A DNA stretch of 35,478 nucleotides from an uncultured Faecalibacterium sp. (GTDB taxonomy: Bacteria; Bacillota; Clostridia; Oscillospirales; Ruminococcaceae): assembly GCA_900772565.1 (NCBI GenBank), contig CAAHET010000047.1, forward strand, positions 1-35,478, read 5' to 3'. Positions 1 through 7,932 of the stretch are shown here, in pieces (position 1 is the stretch's first letter; each line of letters starts with the position of its first letter). Below the pieces are notes generated by a model. The model had not been told where the DNA came from. It saw only the letters and a list, made by a program, of their open reading frames with translations, and did no database searches. Both the position numbers and the translations under genes were made by a program.

Positions 1-939
1 ACCAAAAACATCGTGGATATGATGGGCGGCACCATCGAGGTGCAGACGGCGCAGGGCAAGGGCAGCGAGTTTATCGTCTGTGTGCCCATGCGCGCACAGA
101 CCGAGCAGCGCCCGGTGGAAAAGATCACTGAGCTGGAAGGCTTGAAGGCGCTGGTGGTGGATGATGACTTCAACACCTGCGACAGCGTGACAAAGATGCT
201 GGTCAAGGTGGGTATGCGCGCCGAGTGGACCCTTTCCGGCAAGGAAGCGGTGCTGCGTGCGCGGCAGTCCATCGAGATGAGCGATGCCTACCACGCCTAT
301 ATCATCGACTGGCGCTTGCCGGATATGAACGGCATCGAGGTCACCCGCCGCATCCGCAGCCTGAACGATGATACGCCTATTATCATCCTGACCGCCTACG
401 ATTGGTCTGACATTGAGGTGGAAGCAAAGGCTGCCGGTGTGACCGCCTTCTGCTCCAAGCCCATGTTCATGTCCGACTTGCGCGAGACCCTGATGAGCGC
501 CCTCGGCCAGAAGCAGACGGATGCGGCGCAGGGGCTTCTGCCGGAAAAGAACGCCGACTTCAAGGGCAAGCAGATCCTGCTGGTAGAGGACAACGAGCTG
601 AACCGTGAGATCGCGCAGGAAATTCTGCGGGAGTACGGCTTCCGGGTCGATACGGCCGAAAACGGCGCTGTGGCGGTGGAAAAGGTGAGCACCGCCGCGC
701 CGGGCAGCTATGATCTGGTGCTGATGGATGTGCAGATGCCGATCATGGATGGCTATACCGCCACCCGGCAGATCCGCGCGCTGGACGACCCTGCCCGGGC
801 AAAGCTCCCGATCATTGCTATGACCGCCAACGCCTTTGACGAGGACCGCCGCAACGCGCTGGAAAGCGGCATGAACGGCTTTTTGTCCAAGCCCATCGTG
901 ATCGGCGACCTTGTGCAGGAGCTGCATAAAATCTTGTGA
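1..939 (+). CDS. Hybrid sensor histidine kinase, C-terminal part with two receiver domains (5' truncated)
   Basis: The frame is open from the first base, so the gene begins outside the window. The first ~25 residues (GGTIEVQTAQGKGSEF) are the last glycine box of a histidine-kinase ATPase domain. Two CheY-like receiver domains follow. Receiver 1 spans about residues 48-165 from the window start, with acidic DDD, phosphoacceptor Asp in DWRLPDMNG (codon 307-309) and a C-terminal SKP lysine. Receiver 2 spans about 190-312, with VEDN, phosphoacceptor Asp in LMDVQMP (codon 727-729) and SKP. Both keep all residues needed for phosphotransfer. The protein ends right after receiver 2, with no HPt domain, so the phosphate must pass to a separate protein or the receivers act by binding. 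The sensor input is outside the window. The stop lies only 11 bases from the convergent acetyltransferase gene and no terminator is visible between them. Confidence 0.93.
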   Translation, partial: TKNIVDMMGGTIEVQTAQGKGSEFIVCVPMRAQTEQRPVEKITELEGLKALVVDDDFNTCDSVTKMLVKVGMRAEWTLSGKEAVLRARQSIEMSDAYHAYIIDWRLPDMNGIEVTRRIRSLNDDTPIIILTAYDWSDIEVEAKAAGVTAFCSKPMFMSDLRETLMSALGQKQTDAAQGLLPEKNADFKGKQILLVEDNELNREIAQEILREYGFRVDTAENGAVAVEKVSTAAPGSYDLVLMDVQMPIMDGYTATRQIRALDDPARAKLPIIAMTANAFDEDRRNALESGMNGFLSKPIVIGDLVQELHKIL

Positions 940-950
940 CCCGTGCACCC

Positions 951-1421
951 TTACAGGATATATTCCATCTGCCGTTCCTTGGTTTTCATGCCCATCTTTT
1001 CATAAAAGTGCTCTGCCGAAGTGTTCCCTGCCCAGACGTTCAGGGTCACTTCATAGCAGCCCAGCGCTTTTGCCTGCTGCTTTACATAGGCAAACAGGCT
1101 TTCCCCAATGTGCTGCCCGCGCGCCTGCTGGTCAACGCACAGGTCGTCAATGAACAGTGATTTGAAGGGTACCATGTTGGTGGAAAAAGGCTGCTCCTTG
1201 AGCTGACAAAAGGCATAGCCCATGCACACATCGTCCTCGTCTACGGCAACGTAGATGGGCTTATCCTCCTGCTTCAAAAGCTCTGCCAGTTCACAGACAG
1301 TGTATTTTGTGGTGCCGGGAATAAAAATATCCGGGCGTATCTCTGCATGAATTTGCAGCACCTGCCCCAGCAGTGCAAGCAGTCTGGGAATGTCTTTTTC
1401 CTCGGCTTTACGAATCTTCAT
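951..1421 (-). CDS. GNAT-family N-acetyltransferase
   Basis: This encodes a 156-residue protein of the Gcn5-related acetyltransferase fold, which moves an acetyl group from acetyl-CoA to an amine; the substrate cannot be told from sequence. It starts MKIRKAEEKDIPRLLALL, the usual beta1-alpha1 opening. Motif A is LFIDDLCVDQQARGQHIGE, with a His where many members have Gly in the RGxGIG pyrophosphate loop. The closing motif is NTSAEHFYEKMGM, typical of motif B. The start at 1421 is chosen because GGAAGGAG lies 10 bases upstream on the minus strand; a longer reading frame upstream (to 1520) has no ribosome site and runs into the comM terminator. It lies downstream of comM on the same strand but behind a terminator, so it may depend on read-through or a promoter I cannot see. 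Confidence 0.87.
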   Translation of the reverse strand: MKIRKAEEKDIPRLLALLGQVLQIHAEIRPDIFIPGTTKYTVCELAELLKQEDKPIYVAVDEDDVCMGYAFCQLKEQPFSTNMVPFKSLFIDDLCVDQQARGQHIGESLFAYVKQQAKALGCYEVTLNVWAGNTSAEHFYEKMGMKTKERQMEYIL

Positions 1422-1518
1422 TTGATTTTTACTCCTTCCATTTTCTGGCTTTTGCATTTCCAGTATACCACACTGAGCGGCACCGGAAAAGAGAAAATGC
1501 AAACCGCCGATAGCAAAC

Positions 1519-1555
1519 AAAAACGCGAGCGACCGTTCTGGCCGCTCGCGTTTTT
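1519..1555 (-). terminator. Rho-independent terminator of comM (potentially bidirectional)
   Basis: CGCGAGCG (1524-1531) pairs with CGCTCGCG (1543-1550) around an 11-base loop. Runs of A on the left and T on the right give a U-tract in both directions. It lies 32 bases past the comM stop, so its clearest job is ending comM transcription on the minus strand. Confidence 0.85.
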
Positions 1556-1586
1556 ATATGTTGGGCAGGCTGCCTTCAAAACAGCA

Positions 1587-3125
1587 TTACCCGTCCAGTT
1601 TTTCCTGTGCCCGGTATTGCAGCGCCTCCAGCAGGGAGTCCTCGTCCAGCAGGGGTTTACCGGCAAGGTCGGCCACGGTGCGGGCTACCCGCAAAATGCG
1701 GTCGTGCGCCCGGGCGGAAAGCCCCAGTGCATCGTAGGAACTGCGCAGCAGCTGCTCGGCACCGGGGGTCATGCGGCAGATGCGCCGCACCTGCCCGGCG
1801 TTCAGTTGGGCGTTGCAGTGCACCCCCTTAAAGCCCGGCGCGGCGTAGCGCTTGGCCTGAATGGCACGGGCGGCCAGCACCTGCTTGCGCAGTTCCGCGC
1901 TGCTCTCGGAGGGCGCGGCGGCGTGCAGCTCGTCAAAGGCGATGGGGTCCATCTCCACGCAAAGGTCGATGCGGTCCAAAAGAGGGCCGGACACCCGGCT
2001 GCGGTACTGCCGCACCGCACTGGGAGAGCAGGTGCAGGCGCGGGTGGGGTGGCCGTAGTAGCCGCATTTACAGGGGTTCATGGCAGCTACCAGCTGGAAA
2101 TGGCTGGGGTAGGTGGCGCTTCCGGCGGCGCGGCTCACGGTGATCTGGCCGTCCTCCAGCGGCTGGCGCAGCACCTCTAAGCTCTCGCGGGAAAACTCCG
2201 GCAGTTCGTCCAAAAACAGCACCCCGCAGTTGGCAAGACTGCACTCGCCCGGGCGGAACTGCGCCCCGCCGCCGGCAAGGGCGGCAGCGCTGGCCGAGTG
2301 GTGCGGGCTGCGGAAGGGGCGGGCAGAGATCAACCCGCGCCCCTGCGGCAGCTGCCCGGCAATGGAGTAGATCTTGGTCGTCTCCACCGCTTCCTCCCGG
2401 GTCAGGGGCGGCAGAATGCCCGGCAGACGCTTTGCCAGCATGGATTTGCCGGTGCCGGGTGCGCCCGTTAAAAGTACGTTGTGCCCGCCTGCGGCTGCAA
2501 TGACCATGGCGCGCCGCGCCAGCGACTGCCCCATCACATCCGCAAAATCCGGCACCTGCTGCCATGCGTCCTCCGGGTCAAAGGGGATGGCGGCGGCAGG
2601 GGAGAGGACACGGGTGCCCTTCAGCGCCTCCACCACTTCCCGGGCGGTATGGGCAGGGTAGACGGTCATGGTGTCGGCGCAGGCTTCGGCTGCTTCGGCG
2701 GCATTCTCTGCCGGGACGTACAGCGCCCGGATGCCGTGCTCGGCAGCGGCAAGCGCCATGGGCAGCACGCCGGACACCGGACGCAGACTGCCGTCCAGCG
2801 CAAGCTCGCCCAGAAAGGCGGTATCGGCGGGTACTTCTTCCAACTGCCCGCTGGCAGTCAGCAGCGCCAGCAGCACCGGCAGGTCGTACACCGGGCCGGT
2901 CTTGCGCACATCGGCAGGAGCAAGGTTGATGGTGATGCGCCGGTCAGGGAAGCGGAAGCCAAGGTTTTTGATGGCGGCGCGCACCCGGTCGGCACTTTCC
3001 CGCACGGCAGAGTCCGGCAGGCCGACGATGGAAAACGCGGGCAGCCCGCCGGAAACATCGGCCTCCACTGCAACGGCAAAGCCGCGCAGTCCGTTCAGGC
3101 CAAAGCTGTTGGTCACAGAATACAT
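1587..3125 (-). CDS. comM: YifB/ComM-family Mg-chelatase-like AAA+ ATPase
   Basis: A 512-residue protein. The N-terminal ~170 residues form a Lon-protease-like ChlI domain (starting MYSVTNSFGLNGLRG, with VGLPDSAVRES). The central AAA+ ATPase has Walker A GAPGTGKSML and Walker B CGVLFLDELPEF. A zinc-like Cys cluster (MNPCKCGYYGHP ... CTC) and a C-terminal helical domain (RILRVARTVADLAG) follow. In naturally competent Gram-negative bacteria ComM is a hexameric helicase that promotes branch migration during transformation; the role of the Firmicute homologue is less clear. The start at 3125 has GGGAGG 6 bases upstream; an in-frame ATG at 3149 has no ribosome site. It is transcribed from a perfect sigma-A promoter at 3226-3254, leaving a ~95-base leader, and ends at a strong terminator. 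Length is normal for the family. Confidence 0.95.
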   Translation of the reverse strand: MYSVTNSFGLNGLRGFAVAVEADVSGGLPAFSIVGLPDSAVRESADRVRAAIKNLGFRFPDRRITINLAPADVRKTGPVYDLPVLLALLTASGQLEEVPADTAFLGELALDGSLRPVSGVLPMALAAAEHGIRALYVPAENAAEAAEACADTMTVYPAHTAREVVEALKGTRVLSPAAAIPFDPEDAWQQVPDFADVMGQSLARRAMVIAAAGGHNVLLTGAPGTGKSMLAKRLPGILPPLTREEAVETTKIYSIAGQLPQGRGLISARPFRSPHHSASAAALAGGGAQFRPGECSLANCGVLFLDELPEFSRESLEVLRQPLEDGQITVSRAAGSATYPSHFQLVAAMNPCKCGYYGHPTRACTCSPSAVRQYRSRVSGPLLDRIDLCVEMDPIAFDELHAAAPSESSAELRKQVLAARAIQAKRYAAPGFKGVHCNAQLNAGQVRRICRMTPGAEQLLRSSYDALGLSARAHDRILRVARTVADLAGKPLLDEDSLLEALQYRAQEKLDG

Positions 3126-3225
3126 GGTGTCCCTCCCTGCATGGCGCATGGTTTGTCAAAAATGCCAAAAGTGGAAAATAATGGATATTTCCGCTGCGCT
3201 TCGACAGTTTTTTCTGTTTGAAATC

Positions 3226-3254
3226 ATTATAGTAAAGCACAGGAAAGTTGTCAA
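3226..3254 (-). promoter_or_regulatory. Perfect-consensus sigma-A promoter for comM
   Basis: On the minus strand TTGACA (plus coordinates 3249-3254) and TATAAT (3226-3231) are separated by exactly 17 bases. Both hexamers match the consensus at all six positions. The transcript would start near 3219 and reach comM at 3125. The promoter overlaps the upstream region of the divergent gene at 3281. Confidence 0.88.
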
Positions 3255-3280
3255 TGCAGCAGAAAGGGGAACGAGAGATC

Positions 3281-3628
3281 ATGACAAAAGGGGAATGCTG
3301 CCGTTATATCCGTACTTATTCAGAGCTGGAGGGCTTGCAGCACGCCTGTACGCTGGTGTACTGTGCCGCTTCCACCCCGCAGGGGGTGCTGGCACAGCTG
3401 CGCCGGGAGCAGGGCGGCAAAGTGCGCAGCAGCGCAGTGCTTGCCCCGGCAGACAGCTTTGGCCGGGTGATGGTGCTGCTGCGCTACCTGTGCGAAAACG
3501 GCGTGGGGCCGGAGCAGTGGCTGGAGGTATTGGAGGATGTGCACCAGCCCTACCAGCTGCTGGATACATCGAAAAACGCATTGATTCTGGCGGAAAATCC
3601 GGTTTTTTGTGGCATTTGCCGGTTTTAA
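3281..3628 (+). CDS. Small protein of unknown function
   Basis: An 115-residue protein that I do not recognise. It starts MTKGECCRYIRTYSELE and ends with a Cys-containing tail (NPVFCGICRF). It is mostly helical-looking, has no membrane segment or signal peptide, and carries five cysteines without a regular metal-binding spacing. The chosen ATG at 3281 has AGGGGA about 11 bases upstream; in-frame TTG (3248) and ATG (3254) starts lie inside the -35 region of the divergent comM promoter and look less likely. Codon use matches the neighbours, which supports a real gene, and no convincing promoter of its own was found. It is followed by the promoter of the phosphosugar mutase rather than by a terminator. 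Confidence 0.6.
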   Translation: MTKGECCRYIRTYSELEGLQHACTLVYCAASTPQGVLAQLRREQGGKVRSSAVLAPADSFGRVMVLLRYLCENGVGPEQWLEVLEDVHQPYQLLDTSKNALILAENPVFCGICRF

Positions 3629-3656
3629 GGGCATAAACTTCGGCCATATTACGCAA

Positions 3657-3685
3657 TTGACATAAGCGGAGCAAGAGTTTATAGT
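3657..3685 (+). promoter_or_regulatory. Sigma-A promoter of the phosphosugar mutase gene
   Basis: TTGACA (3657-3662) and TATAGT (3680-3685) are separated by 17 bases, matching 6/6 and 5/6 of the consensus. The predicted start near 3692 gives a leader of about 60 bases before the ATG at 3754. Confidence 0.85.
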
Positions 3686-3753
3686 ATAAGTAGGTTTATA
3701 CAAACCATTTCGATCCGGGGAAAAAGATTTTAAACAAAGGTAAGGTGTACAAG

Positions 3754-5436
3754 ATGTATCTGGATGAATACAAGCGCTGGATGGCAGCGGATCTGGAAGA
3801 TGCGGACCTGAAGCCGGAGCTGGCAAAGGTCGAAGGCAATGACGATGAGATCAAGGATCGCTTTGCTGTGGCGCTGAAGTTTGGTACCGCAGGCCTGCGC
3901 GGCGTGCTGGGTGCCGGTACCAACCGCATGAACATCTACGTTGTCCGTCAGGCAACGCAGGGTCTGGCAAACTGGGTGCTGACCCAGGGCGGTACCCAGA
4001 CCGTGGCCATCAGCTACGACAGCCGCCTGAAGAGCGATGTCTTTGCCAAGACCGCCGCAGGCGTTCTGGCAGCTAACGGCATCAAGGTGCGCATCTATGA
4101 TGCCCTGATGCCCGTGCCCGCTTTGAGCTTTGCTACCCGTTACTATAACTGCAACGCCGGTATCATGGTCACCGCTTCCCACAACCCGGCCAAGTACAAC
4201 GGCTACAAGGCCTACGGCCCGGACGGCTGCCAGATGACCGATGACGCCGCCGCCATCGTCTATGACGAGATCCAGAAGACCGATGTGCTCACCGGTGCAA
4301 AGTACATCTCCTTTGCCGAGGGCGTGGAGAACGGCATGATCCGCTTTGTGGGCGATGACTGCAAAAAGGCACTGTACGATGCCATTGAAGCACGTCAGGT
4401 GCGCCCGGGTCTGTGCAAGACTGCCGGCCTGAAGCTGGTGTACAGCCCGCTGAACGGCTCCGGCCTTGTGCCCGTGACCCATGTGCTGAACGATATGGGC
4501 ATCACCGATATCACCATCGTGCCCGAGCAGGAGTACCCCAACGGCTACTTCACCACCTGCTCCTACCCCAACCCCGAGATCTTCGAGGCCCTGAAGCTGG
4601 GTCTGGAGCTGGCCACCAAGACCGGTGCAGACCTGATGCTGGCCACCGACCCCGACGCCGACCGCGTGGGCATTGCCATGAAGTGCCCGGACGGCAGCTA
4701 TGAGCTGGTGTCCGGCAACGAGATGGGCGTTCTGCTGCTGGACTACATCTGCGCAGGCCGTATCGAGAAGGGCACCATGCCCAAGAACCCCGTGGCAGTC
4801 AAGTCCATCGTGTCCACCCCGCTGGCAGACGCTGTGGCAAAGCACTACGGCGTGGAGATGCGCAATGTGCTGACCGGCTTCAAGTGGATCGGCGACCAGA
4901 TCGCAAACCTCGAAGCTGCCGGTGAGGTCGACCGCTTCATCTTCGGCTTTGAGGAGAGCTACGGCTATCTGGCCGGCCCCTACGTCCGCGATAAGGACGC
5001 CGTTATCGGCTCCATGCTCATCTGCGAGATGGCCGCTTACTACCGCAGCATCGGTTCCTCCATCAAGCAGCGTCTGGAAGAGATCTACGCTCAGTACGGC
5101 CGCTACCTGAACAAGGTGGACAGCTTCGAGTTCCCCGGCCTGACCGGCATGGAGAAGATGGCTTCCATCATGCAGAAGCTGCGTGATCAGCCCCCTGTGG
5201 AGCTGGCTGGCCATAAGGTGGTCAAGGTGACCGACTACAAGAAGCCGGAAGAGACCGGTCTGCCCGCTGCCAACGTGCTGATCTACACGCTGGAAAACGG
5301 CGCTACCGTGGTGGTGCGTCCCTCCGGCACTGAGCCGAAGATCAAGACCTACTTCACCACGCTGGGCAAGGATCTGGCGGAAGCACAGGCACAGAAGGAC
5401 GCTCTGGCTGCTGCCATTGAGCCCATCCTGAAGTAA
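3754..5436 (+). CDS. pgcA: Phospho-sugar mutase (alpha-phosphoglucomutase type)
   Basis: A 560-residue cytoplasmic enzyme of the alpha-D-phosphohexomutase superfamily, which interconverts glucose 1-phosphate and glucose 6-phosphate (or a close relative). The four hallmark loops are present in order. The phosphoserine loop is TASHNPAKYNGYKAYG, with catalytic Ser at residue ~142. The metal loop is DPDADRVG (~299-304). The sugar loop is GFEESYG (~398-404). The C-terminal phosphate-binding loop is RPSGTEPKIK. The length and the xTASHNPxxxNGxKxY form fit PgcA/phosphoglucomutase better than GlmM (~450 residues), although GlmM is missing from its usual place after cdaR in this window. ATG 3754 is preferred over GTG 3745 because AAGG sits 8 bases before it. 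It is monocistronic, with its own promoter (3657) and terminator (5458). Confidence 0.93.
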   Translation: MYLDEYKRWMAADLEDADLKPELAKVEGNDDEIKDRFAVALKFGTAGLRGVLGAGTNRMNIYVVRQATQGLANWVLTQGGTQTVAISYDSRLKSDVFAKTAAGVLAANGIKVRIYDALMPVPALSFATRYYNCNAGIMVTASHNPAKYNGYKAYGPDGCQMTDDAAAIVYDEIQKTDVLTGAKYISFAEGVENGMIRFVGDDCKKALYDAIEARQVRPGLCKTAGLKLVYSPLNGSGLVPVTHVLNDMGITDITIVPEQEYPNGYFTTCSYPNPEIFEALKLGLELATKTGADLMLATDPDADRVGIAMKCPDGSYELVSGNEMGVLLLDYICAGRIEKGTMPKNPVAVKSIVSTPLADAVAKHYGVEMRNVLTGFKWIGDQIANLEAAGEVDRFIFGFEESYGYLAGPYVRDKDAVIGSMLICEMAAYYRSIGSSIKQRLEEIYAQYGRYLNKVDSFEFPGLTGMEKMASIMQKLRDQPPVELAGHKVVKVTDYKKPEETGLPAANVLIYTLENGATVVVRPSGTEPKIKTYFTTLGKDLAEAQAQKDALAAAIEPILK

Positions 5437-5457
5437 AACTATTCCAAAGCATCGGCG

Positions 5458-5491
5458 GGGCTGCTGCACGTTTTGTGCAGCAGCCCTTTTT
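5458..5491 (+). terminator. Rho-independent terminator after pgcA
   Basis: GGGCTGCTGCAC pairs perfectly with GTGCAGCAGCCC around a GTTTT loop and is followed by five T. It lies 21 bases after the pgcA stop. Confidence 0.93.
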
Positions 5492-5563
5492 GTGTTCCGC
5501 AGAGCGTTGACTGGAGCCAAAGCCTTATGGAGGTGCTGCAAAGTTTACCGCCACCGCGAAAAG

Positions 5564-5663
5564 CCGTCCCCTTGGGGAAGGTGGCTGCGAACGCAGTGAG
5601 CAGACGGAAGGGGTCAGCCTGCTACCCCTAATACCCCCTCTGGCGCGGGAGCGCCTGAGAGGG
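5564..5663. repeat. Hairpin-rich dispersed-repeat-like element in the pgcA-ispDF intergenic gap
   Basis: This is a non-coding gap of about 350 bases (5492-5847). CCGTC (5564-5568) pairs with GACGG (5603-5607), enclosing CCCC-TT-GGGG and CTGCGAACGCAG (5585-5596). A second hairpin follows at 5636-5663 (CCCTCT GGCGC GGGA GCGCC TGAGAGGG). The nested palindromes and absence of an open frame are typical of small dispersed repeats in gut Firmicutes. Only one copy is in this window, so repeat status is inference. From 5664 to 5750 I see only a weak ACAGCA/TGCTGT hairpin near 5720-5742. Confidence 0.5.
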
Positions 5664-5751
5664 CGAAAGCACGTGCTCTGGGCGACTGCCCTTTCAGGAC
5701 AGACCGCAGGACTTTATACAGCACAGATGCACTTTTGCTGTGTAAAATCGG

Positions 5752-5780
5752 TTGAAGTTTGCGCTGTGATACGCTATAAT
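5752..5780 (+). promoter_or_regulatory. Sigma-A promoter of the ispDF-cdaA-rel operon
   Basis: TTGAAG (5752-5757) and TATAAT (5775-5780) have a 17-base spacer. Transcription would start near 5787, about 60 bases before the ispDF start. It is the only clear promoter seen ahead of the eleven-gene run ending at 20154. Confidence 0.85.
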
Positions 5781-5847
5781 AAAACATGGTTTATTATAAG
5801 CAGCTGTGGGCGCGCAGCGCGGTACGGCGGCAGGGTAGGTGGAAGAG

Positions 5848-7014
5848 ATGGAAAAAACTGTATCGGCAGTATTGGTGGCGGCGGGTTCCTCGACCCGCAT
5901 GGGCTTTGATAAGCTCAGTTTTGATCTGGGGGGCGAAACGGTGCTGCACCGCAGCATCCGCGCCTTTGCCCAGTGCCCGCAGGTCACCGAGCTTGTGCTG
6001 GTGGCGGGCAAAAACCGGGATTTTGTGGCGCAGCAGGCGGCGGACTGCCCAAAGCCTGTGCAGATCGTAGCGGGCGGGGCTACCCGCGCCGAGAGCGCAA
6101 AAAACGGTGTGCTGGCAGCGCACGGAGAGCTGGTGGCGGTGCACGATGCCGCCCGCCCCTTTGTGAGCGCAGCGGTCATTACGGCGGCGCTGGAAGCCGC
6201 TGCCCGGTGCGGCGCAGCAGCCCCGGCGGTGCCGGTGAAGGATACCATCAAGGCCGCTGCCCGGGGCGATGGCAAGACCGTGCCCCCGGACTGCGCGGTG
6301 CACGCCACCCCGGACCGCAGCACCCTGTATGCGGTACAGACCCCCCAGTGCTTTGACCGTGCAGCGTACCTTGCGGCACTTGCAGAACTGGACGAGGCCC
6401 GGGCCCGCCTTGTTACCGATGATTGCAGCCTGTTTGAGCTGACCGGACGCCCGGTGCAGCTGACGCAGGGCGACTATGCAAACCTGAAGATCACCACCCG
6501 GGAGGATCTGCCCCGCCCGGCACAGAGGAAGGAAACGAAAATGCGTATTGGACACGGCTATGATGTACATCGTTTGGTAGAGCAGCGCAAGCTGATCCTT
6601 GGCGGGGTGGAGATCCCCTTTGAAAAAGGCCTGCTGGGTCATTCGGATGCAGATGTGCTGACCCATGCGGTGATGGATGCCGTGCTGGGCGCAGCGGCGC
6701 TGGGGGATATCGGCCAGCATTTCCCGGACAATGACCCGGAGTATGCCGGTGCCGACAGCCTGAAGCTGGCCTGCCGCGTGGCGCAGATCCTCAAGGAACA
6801 TGGCTGGCGCATTGAGAACATCGACGCCACCCTGCTGTGCCAGCGCCCCAAGCTTGCCCCCCATATCCCGGCCATGCGTGCTAATCTGGCGGCGGCTTTT
6901 GGCCTGCCGGTGGAGGCGGTAAGCGTAAAGGCCACCACGGAGGAGCATCTGGGCTTTACCGGCGAGGGTCTGGGCATTGCCGCCCACGCAGTCGCCCTGA
7001 TCGAAGCGGTGTAA
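5848..7014 (+). CDS. ispDF: Bifunctional IspD-IspF isoprenoid enzyme (MEP pathway)
   Basis: A 388-residue fusion. Residues ~1-225 are IspD (2-C-methyl-D-erythritol 4-phosphate cytidylyltransferase), with nucleotide loop VLVAAGSSTRMG and later motifs VHDAARPFV and DDCSLFE. Residues 232-388 are IspF (MECDP synthase), with metal ligands in GHGYDVHR, HSDADVLTHAVMDAVLGAAA and the closing SVKATTEEHLGFTGEGLGIAAHAV. The fusion joins two non-consecutive MEP steps. ATG 5848 has GGTGGA just upstream and is preferred over GTG 5839. The codon for IspF Met (ATG 6541) is itself preceded by AGGAAGGAAA, a good ribosome site, so free IspF may also be made. The gene leads the operon and is 15 bases from cdaA. 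Confidence 0.95.
   Translation: MEKTVSAVLVAAGSSTRMGFDKLSFDLGGETVLHRSIRAFAQCPQVTELVLVAGKNRDFVAQQAADCPKPVQIVAGGATRAESAKNGVLAAHGELVAVHDAARPFVSAAVITAALEAAARCGAAAPAVPVKDTIKAAARGDGKTVPPDCAVHATPDRSTLYAVQTPQCFDRAAYLAALAELDEARARLVTDDCSLFELTGRPVQLTQGDYANLKITTREDLPRPAQRKETKMRIGHGYDVHRLVEQRKLILGGVEIPFEKGLLGHSDADVLTHAVMDAVLGAAALGDIGQHFPDNDPEYAGADSLKLACRVAQILKEHGWRIENIDATLLCQRPKLAPHIPAMRANLAAAFGLPVEAVSVKATTEEHLGFTGEGLGIAAHAVALIEAV
6527..6543 (+). promoter_or_regulatory. Internal ribosome-binding site and ATG at the IspD/IspF junction
   Basis: A purine-rich AGAGGAAGGAAA lies just before the in-frame ATG at 6541, which is exactly where a stand-alone IspF would start (MRIGHGYDVHR). Inside a fused frame such a site is not needed, so it is either a relic of two separate genes or gives a second product. 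Confidence 0.55.
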
Positions 7015-7029
7015 GGGGGGCACACACGC

Positions 7030-7932
7030 ATGACACTGAATGCGATCATCGCAAATTTTCAGACCTTTAAGATCGTCGATCTGCTGGATATCATCATCAT
7101 CGCGTTTCTGATCTACCAGCTGCTGGGTATCATCAACCGCACCCGCGCCGGGCAGCTGGCTAAGGGCGCGCTGCTGGTCATGGCCGTGTATCTGGTGGCC
7201 AACACCCTGAATATGCGCACCGTTACATGGCTGCTCAACTCGCTGCTGCAAGTTGGTCTGCTTACCCTTGTGGTGCTGTTCCAGCCGGAGATCCGCCGTG
7301 CGCTGGAGCGCATGGGTCAGACCGATCAGTGGGCGTCCAAGCTGTTCAACGTAAAGGGGCGCTACAACGACCCCAGCCTCAAGGGCGCATGGCGCAGCGC
7401 CATCATTGCCATCTGCGATGCTGCCGAGCGCTTTTCCGAGACCAAGACCGGTGCGCTCATCGTGCTGGAACGCCACACCAACCTTTCCGAGATCGTGCGC
7501 ACCGGCACCCCGGTGAACAGCGCGGTCAATCTGGAGGTGCTGGGCACCATCTTCTACGAGGGCACCCCCCTGCATGACGGTGCTGCCATCATCGAAAACG
7601 GCCGCATCAAGGCGGCGGGCTGCGTGCTGCCCCTTTCCAACAATCTGGATCTGGGCAAGGATATGGGCACCCGCCACCGCGCCTGCCTTGGCATTGCGGA
7701 AAACTCCGACGCCATTGCCATCGTGGTCAGCGAGGAGACCGGCATCATCTCTATGGCAAAAAATGGTGTGCTGATCCGTCATTTTGACCGCCAGAGCCTG
7801 TATACCCGCCTCATTGATGAAATGATCCCCAAGGAGTCCACGGTGGAAAAGAACACCGCCGATAGCTGGGTGGAACAGGCAAAGAAGCTGTGGAACTGGA
7901 TCAGCCAGAAGGGGGAGGACGAGCAGCAATGA
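7030..7932 (+). CDS. cdaA: Diadenylate cyclase CdaA
   Basis: A 300-residue membrane-bound enzyme that makes cyclic di-AMP from two ATP. Three N-terminal membrane segments lie at about residues 12-34, 42-60 and 66-85. The DisA_N catalytic domain (about 100-260) has the DGA motif at 183-185 (GTPLHDGAAII) and RHR at 215-217 (MGTRHRACLGI), both needed for ATP binding and catalysis. Length and order match CdaA (YbbP/DacA) of Firmicutes. The ribosome site is GGGGGG, 9 bases before ATG. The stop overlaps the next start (ATGA), which indicates translational coupling to cdaR. In most Firmicutes cdaA-cdaR is followed by glmM; that gene is absent here. Confidence 0.97.
   Translation: MTLNAIIANFQTFKIVDLLDIIIIAFLIYQLLGIINRTRAGQLAKGALLVMAVYLVANTLNMRTVTWLLNSLLQVGLLTLVVLFQPEIRRALERMGQTDQWASKLFNVKGRYNDPSLKGAWRSAIIAICDAAERFSETKTGALIVLERHTNLSEIVRTGTPVNSAVNLEVLGTIFYEGTPLHDGAAIIENGRIKAAGCVLPLSNNLDLGKDMGTRHRACLGIAENSDAIAIVVSEETGIISMAKNGVLIRHFDRQSLYTRLIDEMIPKESTVEKNTADSWVEQAKKLWNWISQKGEDEQQ

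Noticed and set aside
3629..3656. T-rich stretch at the end of the small gene at 3281 as a terminator
   Set aside because: There is no stable stem before the T-runs.
3754..5436. Reading the mutase at 3754 as GlmM to complete the glmS/cdaA set
   Set aside because: At 560 residues, with the phosphoglucomutase-type TASHNPAKYNG loop and N-terminal layout, it fits PgcA rather than the ~450-residue GlmM.
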